DNA of 64,000 nt from Pogonophryne albipinna (taxonomy: Eukaryota; Chordata; Actinopteri; Perciformes; Artedidraconidae), in the NCBI GenBank assembly GCA_028583405.1, contig CM053247.1:12392063-12456062 (forward strand), written 5' to 3'. The notes beneath the pieces were generated by a model. The model saw only the letters and a list, made by a program, of their open reading frames with translations, had not been told where the DNA came from and ran no database searches. Each line of letters begins with the position of its first letter. Position 1 is the first letter of the stretch. This document shows, piece after piece, positions 45,601 through 57,100 of the stretch. The translations under genes and the position numbers were made by a program.

Positions 45601-46927
45601 AAAAAACGGCAAAAATAAACAAACATTTAAATCCACAAATGCAAATAATACATTTCGTTACACAGGATTGTCAGGTCCATCTGTTTATAATATTCTGAGT
45701 CATCAATTTTGTTTCACTTCTCTGAGCCATTTACACACTCAAGTCTTAAAGTGTAATCAGGATGTTTGAAGAAGATCTTTCCCATGTCCCCTCTCAAAAT
45801 ACTGACCGGCTTTGGGCGGGGATTAGAGTTCAGTACGCAAGATGTGCCAACTGACAATGTCCATGGATTTGGCAAAGATTTGCGTTACATGATGTTCTTT
45901 GTCAGGGCAGCTAACACAGAGCCATGATTTGAATCATGGCTGTGATTGTAGAGAGCAGCTTGTGAAAGCTTGATAAATCCTATAAGTATCCGATCACAGC
46001 TAAATCCAGAGCAATCTATGGCTAGCCCCAACAAGGATCAAAGCAAAATACGTTGGCGTTCTGGAAACCCTTGAAACAGCAAAAAGCATGAGCACATCCA
46101 CACATGGACTGGATTGGATTTAAAATTGGGAGAGTGAGAGATTGTATTGCAGGCTTACTGACATAAACTGTTGAGTTTGGAGATGTTGACACAGTTGGGT
46201 GTTTCCTGCTACAATTAGTTCCTGAACAACTGCATCTAAGCATTTGTGTCATAGCCAGGGCCGTATCCAGGATTTCTTAAATACCGAGGTCCAAACATGC
46301 TATGGGGGTACGGGGGTATACCCCCCCCGAGATTTTTGGTATTTTCATGATCTAGTTAGGTGCTTTTTAAGTCCTGTGGGGGGTCACAAATTGGATAATA
46401 TATTGATTTCAAACCATGTCAGTGGGCTGCAGCATACATTATTTTTGAAAGTGTAATACATAAGAATCAGTTGATTGTTACTATTAATGATCTGGACATG
46501 CAGAAGAGGCTAAAATGACCACAAAACATTGTCAACATTCATTTTCCATGTCTCTCTCCTTTCCATAACCTGCAGCCTCTCTTCCATCTTCTTTAGTCTC
46601 CGTCTTCTTCCTGTTCATTACTCTCTCTGTCCTCTACTCTCTCTTTGTTCAATCTCTCCCTCGTTGTTCACTTTTTGCTCCTTCTCACTTGTCGCTCCTG
46701 CCAGTGAATTAAAAGCAATTCAGCCATTTAGTTAATTTCACTTGTTTGTTTGCATTATTTTTTTAATTTAAATCTGTTTTGTTTGATTCTCAAAAGAGAA
46801 CAAAGATGTAAGCAAATTGTGTTTTATATAATTGTATGTTATTATGACATCATAACTGCAATAGATGTATGTTGTTTTAAAAGTATGCCTATTGTCTATG
46901 TTGTAAATTAAGACTATTGTTATAGAT
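42657..46927. other. mainly unique sequence, no gene seen
   Basis: Around 43020-43110 is a GTGTGAA-rich end (GGTGTGAAAGGGGCAT) like a MITE terminus without a partner. At 46256 there is a CAGGGCCGTATCCAGGATTT hAT-like start without a visible right end. The rest shows short frames only, such as 45096-45464, with no domains or splice signals that convince. Confidence 0.45.
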
Positions 46928-47285
46928 CAGTGCTTCTCAAAGTGTGGTCCGCGGACCACTGGTGGTCCGTGAGCGCCCCCTAGTGGTCCGTGAGTATATT
47001 GGTAACATTTCACATTTGAAATAAATAAATAAATTTAAGTTTTTCGCACTCTCGCGGGAATATCTCCGCAATGGAGCGAGGTTAAGTTTCACTTTCGATT
47101 GCATGATATAGCCCAGCGCAACACCTTCATCACACATGTTGCCACTTGTTTGTACCATTTTCAGGCGATTTGTAATCTGTTCTAGAAAAACGATGTGTTT
47201 TTTGATATTTGTGGAGTTAGGTGGTCCGCAAGTGTTTTTTTATTGGTTAAGTGGTCCTTGGAAGGAAAAAGTTCGAGTAACACTG
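46928..47285. mobile_element. hAT MITE, 358 bp
   Basis: The ends CAGTGCTTCTCAAAGTGTGG and GTTCGAGTAACACTG, with GGTCCGCGGACC subterminal palindrome, are flanked by TTATAGAT on both sides (46920-46927 and 47286-47293). Confidence 0.9.
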
Positions 47286-47293
47286 TTATAGAT

Positions 47294-49076
47294 GGATAGA
47301 TACATTAATTTGGCCTCCAGTGAGACTGTAAGGAATCTTGGTGTTATATTTGATCAGGATTTATCCTTTAACGCCCAAATAAAATCAATTTCAAGGACCG
47401 CCTACTTCCATCTACGTAACATTGCAAAAATCAGGCATATCTTGCCTCAAAACGATGCAGAGAAACTAGTCCATGCATTTGTTACTTCAAGGCTGGATTA
47501 TTGTAACTCTTTATTATCAGGGTGTACCAAGAAGTCAGTCAAGTCGCTTCAGCTGATTCAAAATGCTGCAGCTCGTGTACTAACCAGAGTTAGGAAAAGG
47601 GACCACATTACTCCTGTTCTGGCTGCCTTACACTGGCTCCCTATAGAACAGAGGATAGAATTTAAAATTCTTCTTCTCGCCTACAAAGCCCTTAATGGGC
47701 AGGCGCCATCTTACATTAAAGAACTCATTATACCCTACTGTCCTACTAGGGCAGGGGTGGGGAACCTGGGGCCCCCGGGCCGTATACGGCCCGCGAGACA
47801 ATTTGGTACGGCCCTCGAGGTAATTTATGTACACACGCAAAAAAGAAAAAAAGAAAAGAAATCTAGACCGCAAAAAAATTAAACAAGCGAGTGCCTGTTT
47901 TTCCTGGCCAAGGTCAGGGTCCTTGAATACAACACGAGCCTAACGTGTCATCACGTGGTATATGTCTCGTCTGACACAGAGCCCTAGAGAGATTATCTCT
48001 CTAGGGCTCTGGTCTGACAGAGGTGTAGTGCTGAGCACCAGAACGCGGCTCCGGCACTTCCAAAAATTGCAGTACCCATAAGGAGCCGTACACATGCCGC
48101 AGTTTTTGCATGGCTGTGTCTTAGTTGTAAGCCCAGTGGAGATCTGTTCATCTGACATACTGATCATACAGACAGTCAATAACGTTGTTGTTATTAGCAT
48201 CAGGTTAGCTAGCTATGCTAACGAATATAAGAAGCTTTTTCTCCAACCAGTGAGGTAAAGGCACATCTTTATGATCATTACAGTTATAAAAAAATAAGAG
48301 AATAAAGTAAACAGGTATAAAATACTATATGACAGTAAAAAAAAGTTGTTATTAATAAACAAGAATACAGTTTGAAAGGAGAGTGATTTGTAAAATATCC
48401 ATAAAGAAAAATAAATCTGCTTACAGTTCTGTTTCATATGGGTGTTGAGAGATGTATCCATAGATCTCCTAATTTTGCTCTCAAAGTGCACCAGATTGAT
48501 GCATTTAACTTCAACATTTAAAAAATAATCTTCCCGGGGGAGCTTGCCCCCCGGACTCCCCTAGAGGAGGTTAGGTCCCCCCCCCCACTTAAATCATGTC
48601 CACATGGATAGGAAACTAAATACATTTGCACACATCTTTTGTCCACATCTTTCTGTTTTGGTGGTCATGCCACAACCGTGCACGTGCATGCATATGCGAG
48701 TCATGGTGAAATATCTGGATTAAGGGGTTGCTTTTTCTTTGCACAGCATGAAAGAAAGGCCAAATGAATGGGCTGTGATTTTAGTATTTTTAAGCAGAGG
48801 TCAATAATTTGTACGCCCTCGGAGGATGTTGAAAAAACTGAAATGGCCCTTGAGAGGAAAAAGGTTCCCCACCCCTGTACTAGGGCATTGCGTTCCAAGA
48901 ATGCAGGGTTGTTGGTTGTTCCTAGAGTCTCTAAAAGTACAATGGGAGCCAGAGCCTTTTCTTATCAAGCTCCACATTTGTGGAATCAGCTTCCAGTTTG
49001 TGTTCGGGCTGCAGACAGCCTATCCGTTTTTAAGAGTATGCATAAGACCTTCCTTTTTGATAAAGCTTATAGTTAG
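47294..49076 (+). pseudogene. RT C-terminal region of L2-like LINE, interrupted by hAT
   Basis: The first part encodes TVRNLGVIFDQDLSFNAQIK, LVHAFVTSRLDYCNSLLSG, LQLIQNAAARVLTRVRKR, LAALHWLPIEQRIEFKILLL and ends YCPTR at the hAT insertion. After the hAT and its TSD the frame resumes as TRALRSKNAGLLVVPRVS, GARAFSYQAPHLWNQLPV and ends with TFLFDKAYS before TAG at 49074. Apart from the insertion, no stop disrupts this portion, so the LINE fragment was fairly intact when the hAT landed. It lacks the RT active site because of 5' truncation. Confidence 0.82.
47752..48877 (+). mobile_element. complete hAT of the CAGGGGTGGGGAACC family
   Basis: The TIRs CAGGGGTGGGGAACCTGGG / AAGGTTCCCCACCCCTG are flanked by TACTAGGG on both sides (47744-47751 and 48878-48885). 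It is 1,126 bp and non-coding. It is the full-length reference for the truncated copy at 19021-21880. A 33-bp near-perfect palindrome at 47978-48010 is absent from that copy. Confidence 0.93.
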
Positions 49077-50021
49077 GGCTGATTAGATTCAGCCCCTAGT
49101 TTTGCTGATATAGGCTTAGTTTGTCGGGGGACATCCTACTTCTTCCTTCTCTCTGTCTATACCTGTGTACTCTCATGTTCCGATTAACCCAGCTTCCCCA
49201 AATGTCTTTCTTTTTGGTGTCTATATATACGCCGGGATCCGGAGTCATGGATGATCCTGCGGTCCTGTGTCCTGCATCGCGAGCCCTGGATCTTGAGTCG
49301 TGGCTGTGGTCCTGGATCATAAGTCCTGGATGGATATCCTCGTGGATTCATCTTCCTATTATACACACATGCATTTCCAAACATTTGGTCTACCTATGTT
49401 GCAAATGTATTATCTTTTCAATTTACACACGGCATCTATTGCACGTCTGTCCGTCCTGGGAGAGGGAGCCCTCCTCTGTTGCTCTCCCTGAGGTTTCTCC
49501 CATTTTTATGGAGCTATTTCAGGGTCATAAGTTTTAATCATTCAAAAAAATAAAATTTATTTTGAAAGTTTTTATCCTGAACTTTGAAAAATACAATGAT
49601 GTATTCAAAATAAAAATAAGTATTTGAAATAATTGTTCAGGTTGAATATTATTTTGATTCAGTTCAGCAATTTTTTTTAATAAAATATTTATTTTCAGAT
49701 TTCACTCTTATACATATTTTGATATTTGAATCCTTATTTTTTTCAGTTGCAGATTTTTCGTTTTCAGATTCAAAACAATAATTTTTTCAGTTTCAAATCT
49801 TGTTTTTTCAGGTTTCACATTGCTTTTCACCTTCAGATCGTTTTTCACTTTCAGACCGTTTTTTTTTGCTTTCAGACTTTTGGCCCTGATGTTGCTTGGG
49901 GGGGCGGGGCTTAGCAAAGAGTAGTTTGGCTTCCTGAGTGACAGGCCTCCCTCTGTCATGTTGCCTTCATGGATGTTAGGTAGCGCGAGAAATATAACTC
50001 AATACTTTCTATACACAATAC

Positions 50022-50491
50022 CAGGGGCGGTTCTAGAGGGGGGCCAGTGCCCCCCTAACACTGACCTCTGACCCCCCTGTAGCCCCCCTAACAATGAAAA
50101 GGTTTTTTTTGTTTTTTTTAAATGTATATTTTCTGGTACTCGGTTTGCCAAAAACCGCAGGATTTTGTTGCTGTAATGTGAGATTGTGCAGACACCCTTA
50201 TGTAAAGTAGAGATGTAACTGTTCATTGCCTTTATTTTTATATAAATATGGTGTGAGTGCAAACATTGCACTATAACTTAAGCTGAAGCTAACAGTAATA
50301 ACTATAAGATCTATCTGAAATAAATAAGTGTACTGAAACAAATACCAATAACTGTATTGCATTGTTTTCTTATGCGCAATTACTTCATACTGTCTAGTTC
50401 TCTTTTTCGTCCTGCATTTATTGTGCCCCCCTCAGAAAATAACTGGCCCCCCAGTGGCCCCCCCAGTCAAATTGGTCTAGAACCGCCACTG
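50022..50491. mobile_element. hAT MITE, 470 bp
   Basis: CAGGGGCGGTTCTAGA / TCTAGAACCGCCACTG ends are flanked by CACAATAC on both sides (50014-50021 and 50492-50499). The opposite arm of the host element (near 53422-53440) shows the uninterrupted site. Confidence 0.93.
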
Positions 50492-50639
50492 CACAATACT
50501 CCCGTGATTGGTGGTAAACAAAACTGATACCAGCGTCAAAGTTCCGTTAAGCGAGCTGTTGAGCATCGTAGTTGGCAAATATCAAGGTATAAGAGCAATA
50601 AACTGTGCTTGAATGTGAAATTACATATCCGCAGCCAGC

Positions 50640-51019
50640 AGGTTGTTCTGGTGGACCTGACGCTATCCCCCGCTGTCTCACGGAGAGATACCGCAGGTCC
50701 TTCCTTCCTGCAGCGGTCAGACTATAGAACCAGCACAGCCCCTAGACGTCCCACAGGGGATACATTTACATTGTTACAGCAGAGAAGAGCCAAAGACAGC
50801 TTAATGTTACATAAAGCATGCATAAAAAAAGGATTAAAGATTAAAAAAAGAAATTATATATCTTTTTAAAGTTACACATTTTACATAATACACACCCTGT
50901 AACAGTTCTGCAGATTTAGCAGCCAGGTATATATTGCACAGTTTTTAATGGCATATATATATTGCACATATTGCAAATATTGCACATAGTTGTTATTTAT
51001 CAACAAGAGGTGTTATAGT
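50640..51019 (+). repeat. LINE 3'-terminal fragment
   Basis: 50660-50740 reads like the last codons of an RT-associated C-terminus (a YRRSFLPAAVRLYN-type block, degenerate), followed by a TATATTGCACAT-rich 3' UTR. It resumes after the hAT at 53174 (CTGTGTTGTTTTGTGCGGGG). Family not assigned. Confidence 0.4.
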
Positions 51020-51578
51020 CAGGGCTGCACATAACTGGTGCGCAGGTGCGCATGCGCACCTCTGCCAAAAAAAGAGCACCGGGTCATTTGAAAAAAGGCG
51101 CATTTGCGTACCAAAATTGAGAGAGGGAGAGGGAGAGAAGGGAGAAGAGAAAAGAGAGAAGAGAAAAGAGAGGAGAGAGAGAGAAAGATATTTGCGAGTT
51201 GCATATGAACTCAGGGTCGGTCCGTAGCACTGGCGTTATAGATGTTCGCCTCGGGCGCCCGATCTGGGGCGGCGCTGCGCTGACAGCTCTGGGAGGGAAA
51301 AAAACATTTTTGATCATTGGGGCTCATCCTAATTTTCGGCCTTGATGTAACAATATTCATAATTAAGTAAATGTAACACCCTTTTCACCCCGGTTACACG
51401 TTTCATTTGCCCTGTACGATGGGCGCTGTAAGTGATGAAAATGGGGGATGTTGGCTTATCTGGCGCCCGCAGCTCACAGCCAAAATGCGAGTGAGTGAGG
51501 GAGAGAGAGAAGGGCGCACCGCCCGGTACCGGCGCTGTTGTTATTAGAATCTGGTGCTAGCTGCTATAATGGATGTTA

Positions 51579-52357
51579 CCCCCAGTTTCCACCGGGTCCG
51601 TCTGTGCCGCGCTGCGCCGCGTTACGGCTGCGCCGCGGCGGTCGTAAGCATCGCGGCCACTCTAGTCAATGGGTGCTATTCCACCACACGCGCCGCGTTA
51701 CGGCTCAGACGCGTCCCAGAAGTGGCTCGGCGCAGCGCTTCTCTAAAATTAGGATGAATCCTATTTTTGCCGCGGCGCAGCCGTAAGGTATGGTCGGGCA
51801 GGCAGCCCCCCCCTCTCGCAGGAAGTCGAAAGGTGAGCATCCGGGCCAGGCCCATCCCCCACATATACTAATTTAGCAGACCCCCCTCCTTCATCACAAC
51901 ACCTCCACTACGATACGCACAATGGACGACGAGGTTTTCATCATGGAAGTGGAAAAACACACTATTTTATATGATGTAACCAATGCTTACTACAAGGACA
52001 ACATCAGAAAGGACAAGGCCTGGTTTTTAGTCGCTGCAGTTTGTGGAGTGGAAGGTAACAACTACATATTAATGTTTTAAAGTTAATTAATACTTGTAGG
52101 TACAGTGCAGAGCCATTCAATAAACACAATTTAAACAGACACAAAAATAAAACATTTAACTACGTAGCCTACTTACTTTCTTGTAGAAGTACAAATGTCC
52201 AGGATGCCCGAATCAATAACAAAACTGCGAGCCTGCACGCACGACGCTACGCTTCTGAAACGCTTCTGGGACGCGTCCGGTGGGTTATGGCGCTAGAGGA
52301 GGTCGGACCAAAACCGCGGCGCAGCGCGGCGCAGACGGACCCGGTGGAAACTGGGGG
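51579..52357 (+). mobile_element. PIF/Harbinger-like element carrying a MADF-type exon
   Basis: TIRs CCCCCAGTTTCCACCGGGTC and its complement at 52337-52357 are flanked by TTA on both sides (51576-51578 and 52358-52360), the TWA target expected of PIF/Harbinger. CpG-rich GCCGCGCTGCGCCGCG-type subterminal repeats occur in both arms. It has one exon of a DNA-binding protein and no DDE transposase. Confidence 0.82.
51922..52080 (+). pseudogene. first exon of a MADF/Myb-like protein of a Harbinger element
   Basis: From ATG at 51922 the frame reads MDDEVFIMEVEKHTILYDVT, then NAYYKDNIRKDKAWFLVAAV and CGVEG, meeting a splice-donor-like GAAG/GTAAC at 52054/52055. Read through, it stops at 52080. The pattern (I/VE-V-x-K/R-x-x-x-LYD, Y-K/R-D, K-x-x-AW, V/I) is the first two helices of a MADF/Myb-SANT-like domain, the accessory DNA-binding protein that autonomous Harbinger elements encode next to their transposase. 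The remaining exons and the transposase are absent, so this is a leftover of a longer parent. The short length left it without an obvious coding call. Confidence 0.6.
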
Positions 52358-52763
52358 TTAGAAGAAGATGTTTCTACAATGATGTGGAGGGAGAGTCCTC
52401 TCCAGTCAGACTGAGAGGCTGATACTACAGCTCAGTGAGGTAAGGACTCTGAGTGTTTAGATAGTTCACTTTAGTCTAAGTTCAAACAGTTTGGTCACAA
52501 TTTATGTAAACACATATTTCCAAGGCACTCCTTTATAATTATTGGGATAAACAGGTTTGAAATCATTCCAATGTATACTATAGGACAGTAACCAAAAATA
52601 TCCTTTAAAACTGGAGAGATAAAAAAAAAAAATGCATAAATAAATAAATGTTAAGGTAAAATAAGATATGAATGAACAACACAAATAAAATAAGTTACAT
52701 TAATTTGTTATTGGCTATGGTAGGTTATTGGTTATGTTCACATACTTATTTGATTAAATCCAC

Positions 52764-52955
52764 TTGTCTAAGAGGACAAAAGAGACTTTCGACCCAAAAC
52801 CAGCTGTTGACTTGTGGATGCGAGCAGCTAATCACAGACTCAACCAGAGAGAAAGAAGTAGGCCTACATCATCAGCTACCATGTCTGACAGAGAGGAAGA
52901 CAGTGAGGAGAACAGTCAGGAGAACAGTCAGGAGGGTAGTGATGACAGCTTGTAG
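52764..52955 (+). pseudogene. C-terminal end of a ZNF862-like hAT transposase
   Basis: The frame encodes KETFDPKPAVDLWMRAANHR followed by a low-complexity acidic/Ser end (REEDSEENSQENSQEGSDDS) and a stop at 52953. A closing block of the form FDPxPAVDLWM is what I associate with ZNF862-type hAT proteins, just after the dimerisation domain. No upstream catalytic or dimerisation sequence is left. Polyadenylation signal AATAAA follows about 95 bases downstream. It belongs to the element at 51020-53165. Confidence 0.5.
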
Positions 52956-54137
52956 GATTACTGGTCGTGCTAATGTTGTCTTGTGTTCACCTCTGCATGT
53001 GTGTTCTGTGTTCACCTCTGCATGTGTGTTCAGTGCCGTGTGTCTGGCAAATAAAGTCAAGACCCCCTCAAAAGTTACAGTTTATTTCATTTTAAGGATG
53101 AGCACCAAGCAACATCTCCAGGTGCTCCTTTGAGAACCAGGGCAAAACAGTTATGTGCACCCCTGGTTATAGTCTGTGTTGTTTTGTGCGGGGTCTAAAG
53201 GTATTCTGAATCTGACCGCAAAAACCAAGCCAATACTATGCTGCGTTCATGGAGCTACGTGGAAGTGGGGAAGGACAATGCTTGATTGCGGATACGTAAT
53301 TTCACATTCTAGCACAGTTTATTTCTCTTATACCTTGATTGTTGCCAACTAAGATGCTCAACAGCTCGCTTAACGGAACTTTGACGCTGGTATCAGTTTA
53401 CCACCAATCACGGGAGTATTGTGTATAGAAAGTATTGAGTTATATTTCTCGCGCCACCTAACATCCATGAAGGCAACATGACAGAGGGAGGCCTGCCACC
53501 AACCTGCCACTCAGGATGCCAAACTACTCTTTGCTAAGCCCCGCCCCCCCAAGCAACATCAGGGTCAAAAGTCTGAAAGCGAAAAAAAACGATCTGAAGG
53601 CGAAAAAAAACGATCTGAAAGCGAAAAACGATCTGAAGGTGAAAAGCAATGTGAAACCTGAAAAAACAAGATTTGAAACTGAAAAAATAATTGTTTTGAA
53701 TCTGAAAACGAAAAATGTGCAACTGAACAAAATAAGGATTCAAATATCAAAATATGTATAAAAGTGAAATCTGAAAATAAATATTTTATTCAAAATAATT
53801 GCTGAACTGAATCAAAATAATATTCAACCTGAAAAATTATTTCAAATACTTAATTTTATTTTTGAATACATCATTGTATTTTTCAAAGTTCAGGATAAAA
53901 ACTTGAACTTTCAAATACATTTAATTTTTTTGAATGATCAAAACTTATGACCCTGAAATAGCTCCATACATTTTCCCCTTTTAAACTGTGGGTTTTCTCT
54001 GGAAGTTTTTCCTTGTACGATGTGAGGGTCTAAGGACAGAGGGTGTCGTATTGTCATACTGATATTCTGTACAAACTGTGAAGACCACTGAGACAAATGT
54101 AACATTTGTGATATTGGGCTAAACATTGATTGATTGT

Positions 54138-57100
54138 TGCAAAGACTTAAACATCAAGGTCTTTAGATCCTTTTTTCCGACTTTAAGAGAATTTCAAATA
54201 GGAGAATTGGTTTGTCAAAGTTGCAAGAGAATGACTCCAAAGGAATCTACAAAATACTTAATATCTTTGGACTGCAGTGCAAAGAACAATCATACACAAA
54301 GGAACCCGCCAGCAGCAGACTCTTTTTTCATGTAACTGCATACTTTGTCAAATGTTTTAGAGGGAACAGAGAAAGTGAGGCATGATCCTGAAAACATGCC
54401 AAGAAGTAGGGATCATTAAGCAGAACTCAGCAAGAGTCCCGTTTTATCACTTGATTTCGTGCTAGAGTATCTACCTTTTTAAATCTCCTCCACAAACATG
54501 ATCAAGGTCCTTTTTGTTCTGTACCAACACACCCTCAAATCAGTTTTTCCCATAGGAGGTCAGACACTTTTTTTATCTGGTGCCCTTTAAAGTACATGTA
54601 CTTCCTGTTCATTAATCCCAACCTACAGCGAGGCGATGTCAAACATTAGGCAACTGCTGCCTTGTCACCAACACGAGGCCTAAGGAGGACTGGTATCCTT
54701 CACATTGGCTGTGACTTTGCTCATGATTGATTGCGTGTCCATTTCTTGACAGCCAATATTCTGCAAAACTGCAAGGCGGGATTGCCCCTCCCCCCCCTCT
54801 GCATGTTCTCCATTGACTGCTGAAGCACTGGAAGGGAGAGATGGGAGCTTGTATTTTAACCTTCACAAAGTCAAGCTGAATTATGGTTAAATCACCCCAT
54901 GTGGATTAGCACAGTACTGCTCTATTGTTCTAATGTGCAAACATGTATTCCACAGTGACTTCCTGTAATGGAGGGTTGTGCATACATTATGTATGGCTGT
55001 ATAGCTAGGATAAGAGAGGATATACAGCACAAAGGAATATGAAGGGTAAATGAAGATGTTAATATAACTGATTTTGTTGCAGCAATTATGGGACAAATGG
55101 GAGTGTGATTTTCAGAACATGCGGCCCATGAGATGGAGACAACAGATGGGGAGTAGCATATGTCAGAAAAGAAAACCTATTGGAGGGGTGAGTTTGAGGA
55201 TAACATGTATATTAAGTTTCAAGCGTTGTCAACACACTTTTTAATCCCCTAATCAAAGCAGCCCCTGTAGGAACACATCAATGCTTTGTTAGCAAATACA
55301 CCTGATCTTATTAGTATTCTCAGCTAGGGAGTCTGATTATTTTAACAGAAGCACTGAATGGAAAGTAACTCCTACACAGTTTTCGTTTGATAGTAATAAA
55401 CGGTGTATTAATTTGAGAATAACTTTAAAACTCAGAGTGTGGGTTATTGGTTTGTGTCTATCCACCTACCTACATGCTCATAAATACCAGCACAATGAAA
55501 AAGCACTTAGATGTTTTGGCTATTTTTTAATTTAGAGCCTTTAAATGCATCATGTATAACATGTTAAACACAATTTAAACAAATCGAAACTGGAGTGAGT
55601 CAGTACTGTCTATTTTAGATGACTCAATTCAGCATTATTTATATCGCAATCTTTATCAATCTTTTACTATAAAGTCGTAAATCCTCAATTTTTTTACTAT
55701 AGATTTTATTTTTTTAGAGTAGTACTCAGCCTGCAAAAACAGATGTCTAATGGCTTCCTGCAACTCTGGGGCATGATTGTTCAAGTCTGATAAATAAAAC
55801 CTTATTCATTGGGATTATGTGGGCTTGGATTTCAGGTTATGGATTTATAAAACGGATGCTGTATTACAAATTGAGGGCCATTCACAATGACCAAACAGAG
55901 AGTTTATCAGGAAAATATAATGTTGGTTAAACAATGGCAATTGTTTTATTCAGCATTTTTGGTGTCAAACCTTTTATTTATTATCTGTCTCATGACTCTT
56001 CCAACGTTAGGAAAGAACAATGCAACATTAATGGAGCATCATTAAATTGTATACCAAGTTTAAAGAAAAGAACAACTCTTGAGATGTGATTTAATCACTT
56101 AATGCTCAAAACATTACATTTAGCGGGGCTGTTTGAGATGATTAGTCACATTTGATTGACAGAGACCAAACAAGAAAGATTCAAATGTGAGTTACTTTTT
56201 CTAATCAGTTTGCCCATACTTAAAAAAGAAATTAGGACAAGAGAGCAACAAAAAATGCCTATACAGAATTTCCTCATATGATATACCCCAGCAAAGAGTT
56301 TTAATGTAATTTCCCATTGCCTATGGTAAGAAGCTGATTAACCACGAGTGTCCAGGGACTTTAAATAATCCTTAGTCCATTTTGATTTACATAATAAAAT
56401 ACTAATCGATAACAAAAGACTAACCTAACACTTAGGAGATTCATAAAGCATTTAATTAGTTCATACATGTGAGATATATCTTTTTAAAACATGAACAATT
56501 CTGTTAAATAATACCAGCATTCTTTGGCCTAGAACAACCTTTGCACTAAACACTTCAGAAGCAGTGCTTCTTCCCAATCATCGTTTGAAAAAAGAAAACA
56601 AAAAAACCCTCAAAACCTCTTATTGGTATTGATCAGCAATTTAAAAAGCCTTGTAGATCACATAGTTTGGTCAATAGCTTTGAGCACAAAAGTTGCCTTT
56701 TTCCTCCACGGATTAATACACCCAATAATATAGCAATTGTAGAGAGTTAAGCACAGATACTTTTATTACTTCTGAGAAAAAATCTAGAAAAGTAGACATC
56801 CACACCACCTTTTTCCCTTCTCTTTGAAACCCTCTTCCATCAACACATCCTGCAGTAGGGGGCAGAAGAGACGAAGCAGTCAGCACTCCTCACAACACAA
56901 CAACTCTTTACCCGATATCCAGCCCTCCCCGAGAGATTGCACACAAGTGGTGGGTGGGATGCTTTGGCATGCTGCATTCCCACTTTCCTTCTCCTCCCTT
57001 CCTCTTCTTACTTACTCTCCCCTCATGCATTCTTATTTCCTTTACATCTCTCTGCTGCATCAACTCCCCAGGGTATCAGCTCTGCTGAGGGGACATACCT

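Larger units (their letters stand above)
51020..53165 (+). mobile_element. hAT element (ZNF862-like) with nested Harbinger-like element
   Basis: The ends CAGGGCTGCACATAACTG / CAGTTATGTGCACCCCTG are flanked by GTTATAGT on both sides (51012-51019 and 53166-53173). It retains the last exon-like part of a hAT transposase (52764-52955) with AATAAA near 53049. A GA-rich tract lies at 51118-51190. The 51579-52357 element is a later insertion. Confidence 0.88.
49508..53967. mobile_element. 4.5-kb element with ~0.65-kb inverted arms
   Basis: From ATGGAGCTATTTCAGGGTCA the left arm (49508 to about 50634, with a 470-bp hAT inserted) is mirrored by the right arm (about 53280-53967). Both arms hold a tract of CTGAAA/CTGAAG-type repeats and a segment with TTGCTAAGCCCCGCCCCCCC. 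LINE 3' UTR flanks both ends; the target duplication is short and imperfect (CATTTT). The middle holds a LINE tail fragment and a ZNF862-like hAT. No transposase was recognised. Confidence 0.8.
47294..54137 (+). mobile_element. 5'-truncated L2-like LINE, split by hAT and long-TIR elements
   Basis: Coding pieces at 47294-47751 and 48886-49076 give the RT C-terminus. The 3' UTR starts at 49077, is broken at 49507 and resumes at 53968 (TTTTCCCCTTTTAAACTGTG, then GATGTGAGGGTCTAAGGACA). It ends with a fish LINE tail, TGATATTGGGCTAAACATTG, followed by ATTGATTG repeats. Confidence 0.8.

Noticed and set aside
46256..46400. hAT element starting CAGGGCCGTATCCAGGATTT
   Set aside because: No right end or duplication found; kept only as a note within the unique region.
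49708..49959. Lys-rich protein encoded in the inverted arms (also 53516-53761)
   Set aside because: The translation is a direct product of the short CTGAAA-type repeats; both strands and frames stay open for the same reason.
51209..51540. Separate hAT between CAGGGTCGGTCC (51214) and CCGGCGCTG (51530)
   Set aside because: The ends match only loosely and the flanks TATGAACT and TTGTTATT are not a duplication.
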